From positions 1-13,874 of the forward strand of contig RPPU01000046.1 in the NCBI GenBank assembly GCA_003819975.1: a stretch of 13,874 nucleotides of DNA, given 5' to 3'. Both the position numbers and the translations under genes were made by a program. The notes under the pieces are model-generated. The model worked only from the letters and a program-made list of their open reading frames with translations, was not told the origin of the DNA and made no database searches. This stretch comes from Desulfobacteraceae bacterium. Its GTDB lineage: Bacteria; Desulfobacterota; DSM-4660; Desulfatiglandales; HGW-15. Below, in pieces: positions 6,100 to 11,685 of this stretch; the stretch's first letter is position 1, and each line of letters begins with the position of its first letter.

Positions 6100-7245
6100 A
6101 TGTATTTTAACAGATTGATAAAGCTGGATAAATTAAATTCATCAGCCTTCCTTTTTGGTCCACGAATGACGGGAAAGACAACCCTTTTACGTCAAATTCA
6201 GGTTAACGACTATATTGACTTACTTGATCCGGAAATTGAACTTCAATATAAATCACGACCGGCTTTGTTCTGGGAACAAATGGCCGCTCTACCCAAAGGC
6301 AGTCTGGTGATCGTTGATGAAATTCAAAGAGTACCGGCGCTGTTGAATTATGTCCAAATGGGCATTGACCGCCAAGCTCATATCTATTTGATGTCCGGTT
6401 CGAGTTCCCGAAAACTAAAACGGGGCAGTGCCAATCTATTGGGCGGCCGGGCCTTGGATTTAAAACTTCATCCTTTGCTCAGTGAAGAAATTGGAAAAAA
6501 TTTTTTGATAAGCGATGCGCTTCAATTCGGCACTTTACCGAAGATTTCTGATTTAGTTGTGGAAAAGAAGACGGATGAAGCCGCCGGTCATCTTAAAAGC
6601 TATTACACGACTTATGTTAAGGAAGAGATCCAAGCCGAGGCGTTGACTCGGAACATAGGATCCTTTCAGCGGTTTTTAAATATAGCGGTACAAAGTAACG
6701 GCCAGGTGATCGAGTTCGCCAATATTGCCCGTGACAGTTCCGTGCCTGCCAGTACGGTAAAAGAGTATTACCAAATTCTGGAAGACACCTTGATCGGTTT
6801 CCTTTTATGGCCTCATGATCGCAGTGAACGAAAGAAAGCGCGGCCTAAATTTTATTTTTTTGATTGCGGAGTTATCCGCGCCATTCAAAACCGGTTATGG
6901 GATCCGCCCACGCCGCTGGAGCAAGGTTTTCTTTTTGAAACGTGGTTCATCAATGAGTTGAGCCGAATCAGAGACTATCAGAATAAACCCCACGAATTTT
7001 CATTCTGGCGGGAACGCAATCATGAGATAGACTTCATCGTCTCCAAAAACGGAAAGCCGGTGCTGGCCATTGAATGTAAATCCGGAAATGCAAATCCGGA
7101 CATGGCAACTGAAAAGCGCTTTTTCGATTTGTTCTCCGGAGTGCCTTTGATTGTGGCGTCGCTGGTGGATAAAAAACCCCGTAAGGTTCGCAATATCGAT
7201 ATCCTTCCGTGGCAGGAGGCTTTGCAATATTATAAGAATCTATGA
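6100..7245 (+). CDS. AAA_14 / DUF4143 ATPase
   Basis: A 381-residue P-loop ATPase of the AAA_14 plus DUF4143 class. This is a very common bacterial and archaeal family whose cellular job is mostly unknown. The Walker A motif is GPRMTGKT (residues 20-27), Walker B is LVIVDEIQ (D73, E74), and the sensor-like segment is YLMSGSSSRKLKRGSANLLGG split around residue 100. A linker with a winged-helix-like part follows (IARDSSVPASTVKEYYQIL). The C-terminal domain has D311 in HEIDFIV and E325-C-K327 in AIECKSG, which fits the PD-(D/E)xK nuclease-like signature often seen at the end of these proteins. The length is normal. The start ATG 6100 has TTGAGGTGCT in front. The tandem operators at 6021-6079 suggest tight control. 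A broken FRG gene follows only 19 bp after the stop, so the two may once have formed one unit. Confidence 0.88.
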   Translation: MYFNRLIKLDKLNSSAFLFGPRMTGKTTLLRQIQVNDYIDLLDPEIELQYKSRPALFWEQMAALPKGSLVIVDEIQRVPALLNYVQMGIDRQAHIYLMSGSSSRKLKRGSANLLGGRALDLKLHPLLSEEIGKNFLISDALQFGTLPKISDLVVEKKTDEAAGHLKSYYTTYVKEEIQAEALTRNIGSFQRFLNIAVQSNGQVIEFANIARDSSVPASTVKEYYQILEDTLIGFLLWPHDRSERKKARPKFYFFDCGVIRAIQNRLWDPPTPLEQGFLFETWFINELSRIRDYQNKPHEFSFWRERNHEIDFIVSKNGKPVLAIECKSGNANPDMATEKRFFDLFSGVPLIVASLVDKKPRKVRNIDILPWQEALQYYKNL

Positions 7246-7264
7246 TTGATTAGGGAGGCTGACA

Positions 7265-7551
7265 ATGGCGATAGCAGAAAATAGTCCGTTAATAGGACAA
7301 AAAATAGCAAACCTATTAGCACATGGGAAGAAATCCAGGAAATTCAAGAGAAACGAAAGCTGTACAGAGGACAAAAATGCTCATGTTATAGTTTCAAGAC
7401 ATCTTTAGAAAGACTTTTTGAAAACATGGCTTCTTATCCAATGAAAGATACAAATGATATTACAGTCATAGAAAGAGCAAAAAGAAAAGAATTAGAAGGA
7501 ATTCCATATGGATGTTTTGAACGCTCTGGAATTATTTGGCATGAAGAATGA
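7265..7551 (+). pseudogene. FRG-domain protein remnant, frameshifted and truncated
   Basis: A strong ribosome site, GGGAGG (7253-7258), precedes ATG 7265, which opens MAIAENSPLIGQK but runs to a stop after 47 codons. The frame one base back, open from 7285 to the TGA at 7549-7551, reads TWEEIQEIQEKRKLYRGQ followed by SFKTSLERLFENM. That is the start of an FRG domain (WEE...YRGQ...TSLER). The six-A run at 7299-7304 lies where the frames would join. One added A gives a continuous MAIAENSPLIGQK-NSKPISTWEE reading. The remaining FRG domain is absent, and the end (RKELEGIPYGCFERSG) does not look like the family. FRG domains (named after FxRG or YRGQ) often occur in defence-like loci. Function here is likely lost. 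A homopolymer assembly error could explain the shift, but not the missing C-terminus. Confidence 0.6.
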
Positions 7552-7584
7552 AACCTATTGCAGAAAAACAATGAGTGTTCCTTG

Positions 7585-8340
7585 ATGAACCTCGACGGAA
7601 AAAGTAAAAATTACGGTGAATTGTTCAATCCGCATATCCTGGACTTGATTCCGCCGGGGAATCATAAAATTCTGGATGTAGGCTGCGCCCAGGGCGTATT
7701 GTTGCAGAAGCTGAAAGAGTCGGGCAAAGCCTCGCTGACGATCGGCATCGAACTTTCGTCGGAAGCGGCGGAGAAAGCCCGGACTCGGGTCGATCGGGTG
7801 CTGTGCGGCGATATTGAAACAATGGACCTGTCCGTTCATCAGGGATCGTGCGACTATATTATTTACGCCGATCTGATCGAACATTTGCGGGACCCTTGGG
7901 CCATGGTGGCCAAGCACAAAACGCTTTTGAAAAAGTCAGGGAGAATGATTTTTTGTGTCCCGAATGTGCGTAATTTTTTCGTGATCACCCAGTTGATCCG
8001 GGGATTCTGGAATTATACGAACCGCGGCATTCTGGACAATACCCATCTGCGTTTTTTTACCTTACGGAACATCCTGCGCCAATTCGAGCGATTGGAACTC
8101 AAAATCGAAACCCAATTCGGGCTGACCCCGGATTCGGCATGGTACCGGGACACTAATGAGAACCGCGATCTGGATGAAAACATCCTGAAACTGTTCGATA
8201 CGATTCGTGAAAAATGCCGCAAAGGCGAAGATTGCTCCAAGGAGTTAACCGCGGTATTCGGAAACTTCAAATTCAATCCGGAAGATACGGTGGAATTGAT
8301 TACGGCTCAATTTATTTTCAGTGTTTCTTTACATAAATAA
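7585..8340 (+). CDS. Class I SAM-dependent methyltransferase
   Basis: About 251 residues with the Methyltransf_11/23-like pattern. The SAM loop ILDVGCAQGVLL is at residues 29-40 (D31, G33, G37), an acidic strand-2 end is in IGIELSSEAA, and then come DYIIYADLIEHLRDPW and MIFCVPNVRN. The stretch WNYTNRGILDNTHLRFFT is typical of methyltransferases found beside glycosyltransferases and in O-antigen clusters. The substrate is unknown, and no glycan genes are near. I chose ATG 7585 because the homologous core starts soon after it. TTG 7558 in the same frame is possible, and neither has a clear ribosome site. The frame is also the same as the FRG remnant upstream, separated by one TGA at 7549. The next gene begins 22 bp after the stop, so this and the M24 peptidase are probably cotranscribed. 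Confidence 0.85.
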   Translation: MNLDGKSKNYGELFNPHILDLIPPGNHKILDVGCAQGVLLQKLKESGKASLTIGIELSSEAAEKARTRVDRVLCGDIETMDLSVHQGSCDYIIYADLIEHLRDPWAMVAKHKTLLKKSGRMIFCVPNVRNFFVITQLIRGFWNYTNRGILDNTHLRFFTLRNILRQFERLELKIETQFGLTPDSAWYRDTNENRDLDENILKLFDTIREKCRKGEDCSKELTAVFGNFKFNPEDTVELITAQFIFSVSLHK

Positions 8341-8362
8341 TACATATTCGAGGAGTTGTGAA

Positions 8363-9532
8363 ATGAATTTGACACAAGCAAAAATCGAACAAGCGATCGG
8401 CGTTCTCAAGGAATTGGATATTGATCTGTGGTTGACGATTTGCCGGGAATCGGACAGTGTGCCGGATCCCGTGACCGATTTGATCGTGGGACACGGGGCT
8501 ATGTGGCTCTCCTGTTTTTTTATCGCCCGGAACGGGAAAACGATCGCCCTGGTGGGCAGCGCGGACGCGGCCAATTACAAACGCACCGATTTGTATCAAG
8601 AAATCAAGGTATATACGCAAGATGTCGGCAAAGATCTCAAGGCGATCGTTCAAAACGTCAATCCCCGGCATATTGCCGTTAATTATTCACAAAGCAACTA
8701 CACGGCCGACGGCTTATCGCACGGCCTTTTTCTGCTGCTGGAGGAGTGGCTGAAAGGCACGCCTTATGCGGAGCGTTTGATTTCAGCTGAGGAGATTGTT
8801 GCCCGGGTGCGGGGACGTAAAACCCGGGAAGAGATCGGGTTTTTGGAAAAAGCGGCGGTCATGGCGGACGAATGCTGGCATGAAGCCCTTAATCAGATCA
8901 AGGTAGGCATGACCGAAATTGAGATTGCAGCGCTTCTGGAGCAAGCCATTCGTAAGCGCAAAGTCGAGCCTTCGTTTGAACCCATTGTAAATGCCGGCGT
9001 CAAGAGCGAAGCCGGGCATGCCATGCCGAGCACGGCGGTTCTTGAAAAGGGCGATTTGTTGCATGTGGATTTTGGCGTGCGCTATGAAGCCTTTTGTTCG
9101 GATATTCAACGTTTGGCGTATTTTAAGAAAGACAATGAGAAAGGGGCGCCTCCGGAACTGTCCGCCGCTTTCCATAAAGTGAAAACCATCATTCAGGAAA
9201 CCGCCAAGTTTTATAAGCCCGGCGCTTTGGGGCATGAGATCGATGCGAAGGCCCGCAAGATGCTGCTGGAAGACGGCTATCCGCTTTACGATCACGGTTT
9301 GGGACACCAGATCGGCCGGGCCGTGCATGACGGCGCCGCCATGGTGGGGCCATTGTGGCCGCGCTACGGCAATATGCCCACGATCCCGCTGGAAACCGGC
9401 AACTGTTTCACGGCTGAGCTGGGCATCCAGGTTTTCGGGATCGGATATGTGGGCTTGGAAGAAGATTTAATCGTTACGCCGGAAGGCGGACGGTTTCTGG
9501 GTCCATGTCAAGACGTATTGATTGTGAAGTAA
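8363..9532 (+). CDS. M24-family metallopeptidase (Xaa-Pro aminopeptidase/dipeptidase type)
   Basis: A 389-residue cytosolic peptidase with an N-terminal creatinase-like domain (residues 1 to about 150) and the C-terminal pita-bread catalytic domain. All five expected metal ligands of M24 are visible: D236 in HVDFGV, D247 in CSDIQR, H315 in GLGHQIGRAVHDG, E352 in TAELGI and E366 in GLEEDL. These enzymes remove the N-terminal residue before proline, or split Xaa-Pro dipeptides. The exact substrate cannot be given. I placed the start at ATG 8363 because AGGAG (8351-8355) sits 7 nt upstream. An in-frame start at 8321 would lie inside the methyltransferase gene and adds residues unlike the family. 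It follows the methyltransferase closely, and the functional link between them is not clear. Confidence 0.92.
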   Translation: MNLTQAKIEQAIGVLKELDIDLWLTICRESDSVPDPVTDLIVGHGAMWLSCFFIARNGKTIALVGSADAANYKRTDLYQEIKVYTQDVGKDLKAIVQNVNPRHIAVNYSQSNYTADGLSHGLFLLLEEWLKGTPYAERLISAEEIVARVRGRKTREEIGFLEKAAVMADECWHEALNQIKVGMTEIEIAALLEQAIRKRKVEPSFEPIVNAGVKSEAGHAMPSTAVLEKGDLLHVDFGVRYEAFCSDIQRLAYFKKDNEKGAPPELSAAFHKVKTIIQETAKFYKPGALGHEIDAKARKMLLEDGYPLYDHGLGHQIGRAVHDGAAMVGPLWPRYGNMPTIPLETGNCFTAELGIQVFGIGYVGLEEDLIVTPEGGRFLGPCQDVLIVK

Positions 9533-9542
9533 AAAAGGTAAA

Positions 9543-9630
9543 TAGGCTAAAGGCTATAGGCTGTTAGGAAGAAAACATGTCGATATTCCGTTTTGCTACA
9601 GTCTAAACTCCTACAGCCTATCAGCCTGTC
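9543..9630. repeat. Imperfect inverted repeat of AGGCT units after the M24 gene
   Basis: On the left, TAGGCTAAAGGCTATAGGCT and TGTTAGG (9543-9568) form a short tandem of AGGCT units. On the right (9596-9630), CCTACAGCCTATCAGCCTG is the near inverse. Together they could fold into a long imperfect hairpin between two converging genes and might act as a bidirectional transcription stop. It is unrelated in sequence to the CGCAAAG/CACAGAG elements. Confidence 0.6.
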
Positions 9631-9637
9631 TTTCATT

Positions 9638-9976
9638 TCACCGTAAAATGCAATTGCACTCGATTATTAATTTGACGGTATTAATGTAAATGGTTTTTTC
9701 CTTATTAGGTTCCAGGGCGCCGATATAAAACGGATTGCTTGTTGTTGTACTGACTTTAATGACGGCTTTTGAAGGCGGAGCCACTGCCTTTTCCTTATTA
9801 AAAACGATGCCTTTTAAAGTCACATAACGACCGGGGAGGCGTAAGGCTAAGGGTGGGGTCACTTCCATCTGAACGATCGTCAAATCCGGTTTTTGTGCGG
9901 CTAAGATAAGGGGGCACAGACCAAACAAAAAAACCGCGCAGAGGACGGTCCCGATTATATTTTTAAACGGTTGCAT
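9638..9976 (-). CDS. Small secreted CARDB-like protein, C-terminus probably frameshifted
   Basis: A 112-residue protein with a signal peptide (basic MQPFKN, then a hydrophobic core to LILAAQ, cleavage near residues 26-28) followed by PDLTIVQMEVTPP, the usual opening of a CARDB-like Ig-fold adhesion domain. KGIVFNKEKAVAPPSKAVI corresponds to the strand VxNxGxxxAPxSxVxx. A good ribosome site, AAGGAG (9982-9987), is 5 nt before ATG 9976. The last 18 residues (NTVKLIIECNCILR) do not look like the family. The neighbouring frame, ending at TGA 9635-9633, reads RQINNRVQLHFTVK, which matches the ExNN...FTV closing strand of CARDB domains. About 20 expected residues between the two parts are missing. 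A small deletion or frameshift is therefore likely. The function is unknown, probably a periplasmic or surface binding module. Confidence 0.6.
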   Translation of the reverse strand: MQPFKNIIGTVLCAVFLFGLCPLILAAQKPDLTIVQMEVTPPLALRLPGRYVTLKGIVFNKEKAVAPPSKAVIKVSTTTSNPFYIGALEPNKEKTIYINTVKLIIECNCILR

Positions 9977-10282
9977 AGCTGCTCCTTTTTATAGGTTTTG
10001 GAAAAACAGATTGAGATTCGGCTGCATTGCCTGATGATAAAGTAACGTTCAGGCTTTGAGAAGGTTCAGATAAAATAACAGATTTATATGGAGATCGCAA
10101 GGATACCGGTCAATCGGTTTTTGTTCCCGGGCCGGTTTGCGGTTATCTGTTTGATTTTTATAATAAATACGGTAAGCCTGAGTTGTTTTTCCCTGATCAA
10201 AAATACAGGTTGTTTTGACTTTCCGAAAAGGGTGCTTACTAATTGAAGAGGATCGATATCGGAAAGGAAACAGGGTGAGGGC
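9977..10282. other. Intergenic region between divergent genes
   Basis: This 306-bp gap must hold promoters for the CARDB-like gene (minus) and msrA (plus), but I see no clear ones. One frame is open for about 52 codons up to the TGA near 10225 and ends KYGKPELFFPDQKYRLF, with no start codon or ribosome site. It may be a decayed gene. A second small frame, 10088-10246, starts with ATG but has no ribosome site. The msrA ribosome site AGGGTGAGG is at 10272-10280. Confidence 0.4.
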
Positions 10283-10882
10283 ATGAATAAAGAAAACAAT
10301 AACTATGAAATCGCCACTTTTGCAGGCGGGTGTTTCTGGTGCACGGAGTCGGATTTTAAAAAAATAAATGGGGTTCTGAAAGTCATATCCGGTTATACGG
10401 GCGGGCAGACGGAAAATCCCTCTTATGAAGAAGTCTGCGGTGGAAAAACCGGCCATTATGAAGCGGTGCAGGTGATCTATGATCCGGAACAGGTCACTTA
10501 TCAAGAGCTGTTACAGGCTTTTTGGCGGAGCATCGATCCCACGGATACGCAGGGCCAGTTTGTGGACCGGGGCTTTCAGTATCGGACCGCCATATTCTAT
10601 CATAATGAAGAGCAAAGAGTTCTGGCCGAGGAATCGAAAAATGAGCTGGAACGATCGGGCCGGTTTCACAAGCCGATCGTGACGGCGATTTTGCCGCTTA
10701 CCAAATTCTATGAAGCCGAGGATTATCATCAGGATTTTTACAAAAAGAATCCGGGCCGGTATACGAGTTACCGGCATTATTCGGGCCGGGATCAGTTTAT
10801 TAAGCAAATGTGGGTGCAAATTGAGGAGGAAAAATCAAAATGTTTTATTGATCCTGAAAAACATGGGATCAAAAAAACATGA
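10283..10882 (+). CDS. msrA: Peptide-methionine (S)-S-oxide reductase MsrA
   Basis: A 199-residue cytosolic repair enzyme that reduces the S form of methionine sulfoxide in proteins, using thioredoxin. The catalytic motif GGCFWCTE holds the nucleophile C17 and a second cysteine C20. Other family marks are [45 protein letters not shown] in two parts, and [19 protein letters not shown] [12 protein letters not shown]187 near the C-terminus ([10 protein letters not shown]) is a candidate resolving cysteine. There is no signal peptide. AGGGTGAGG lies just before ATG 10283. Its stop overlaps an ATG (ATGA at 10879) in the msrB frame, so the two reductases are co-expressed and repair both stereoisomers. 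In some bacteria they are fused into one MsrAB protein. Confidence 0.95.
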   Translation: MNKENNNYEIATFAGGCFWCTESDFKKINGVLKVISGYTGGQTENPSYEEVCGGKTGHYEAVQVIYDPEQVTYQELLQAFWRSIDPTDTQGQFVDRGFQYRTAIFYHNEEQRVLAEESKNELERSGRFHKPIVTAILPLTKFYEAEDYHQDFYKKNPGRYTSYRHYSGRDQFIKQMWVQIEEEKSKCFIDPEKHGIKKT

Positions 10883-10989
10883 ATTTCGGCAAGATCGCCG
10901 GAATAAGTTTGTATGATAGCCAGTTGGTTGAATATTTGCGTTATTATTCAGCAAAAATTTTTTTTCGGCATGAAATAGAGAATAAAAAT

Positions 10990-11436
10990 ATGAAAAATCA
11001 TATCAAACCGGAACAGGCGGGGTTGAGTCAGAAATTGACCCCTTTGCAGTACAAAGTAATCCGGGAAGCGGGCACGGAACCGCCTTTTCAGAACGAGTAT
11101 TGGGACAATAAAAGAGCCGGCATTTATGTGGATATCGTGTCCGGCGAGCCATTGTTCAGTTCGCTCGATAAGTTCGATTCCGGGACGGGTTGGCCCAGTT
11201 TCTCCAAACCGTTGGAACCGGAAAACGTGATCGAGAAAACGGATCGGAGCTATTTCATGACCCGCACGGAAGTGCGCAGCAAATCAGGCGATGCCCATCT
11301 GGGGCATCTGTTCCCGGACGGACCCAAGCCGACGGGATTGCGTTACTGCCTAAATTCGGCGGCCTTACGGTTTATACCCATGGAAGAGCTGGAAAAAGAG
11401 GGCTATGGCGATTATTTGAAGTTGTTTGAGAGATAG
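10990..11436 (+). CDS. msrB: Peptide-methionine (R)-S-oxide reductase MsrB, zinc-free one-cysteine form
   Basis: This reduces the R form of methionine sulfoxide and complements MsrA. From ATG 10990 it has 148 residues, the usual size, and the family core KLTPLQYKV begins soon after. Conserved parts are [52 protein letters not shown] and the catalytic [11 protein letters not shown], with C120. The zinc-binding CxxC pairs are replaced (YVDIVSGEP) and the usual resolving position reads SGTGWPSF, so C120 is the only cysteine in the protein. The frame is open further upstream: ATG 10879 overlaps the msrA stop by ATGA and would add 37 unconserved residues. That start is possible through translational coupling. 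Neither ATG has a good ribosome site, and I prefer 10990 on family length. Confidence 0.9.
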   Translation: MKNHIKPEQAGLSQKLTPLQYKVIREAGTEPPFQNEYWDNKRAGIYVDIVSGEPLFSSLDKFDSGTGWPSFSKPLEPENVIEKTDRSYFMTRTEVRSKSGDAHLGHLFPDGPKPTGLRYCLNSAALRFIPMEELEKEGYGDYLKLFER

Positions 11437-11445
11437 GGATTTATT

Positions 11446-11675
11446 TCACCGCCCGTTACAGGATTGCATGAACCGCGCAATCCTTTACTCGAGGCGCAGA
11501 GATCACAGAGAATTATTTCCCCCTTTTTCCTGAGAGGGGGAAAAAGGAAAAACCAACCTGTATTTAAGAATTTTCAATTCATACTCCTTGATGAGTTTGA
11601 AGGCAATTGCGTAAAATATTCCTAGTTTGTTAATTTTCTCTGCGCTCTCTGTGTCTCGATCGTAGCGGGCGGTGA
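11446..11675. repeat. Palindromic interspersed element, copy B
   Basis: The left end reads TCACCGCCCGTTACAGGATT and the right end TAGCGGGCGGTGA, the same ends as copy A at 1919-2245. The left arm goes on through GAGGCGCAGAGATCACAGAG and the right arm through CTCTGCGCTCTCTGTGTCTC. A terminal hairpin (11461-11483, stem GGATTGC, loop ATGAACCGC) is present only on the left. One internal hairpin (11522-11547) has a 9-bp stem and a loop starting TGAGAGG, the loop of copy A. The element spans almost exactly the gap between the convergent msrB and the large minus-strand gene, with about 10 bp left on each side. It has no coding potential. Confidence 0.85.
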
Positions 11676-11685
11676 ATTCTTTTTT

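Noticed and set aside
7299..7304. Programmed -1 frameshift in the FRG remnant
   Set aside because: The A-run is in the phase A AAA ATA, which is a poor slippery heptamer, and the downstream domain is incomplete, so an indel in a decaying gene (or an assembly error) is simpler.
8321..8362. An earlier start for the M24 peptidase inside the methyltransferase gene
   Set aside because: ATG 8363 has a good AGGAG site 7 nt upstream, and the extra residues are just methyltransferase sequence in another frame.
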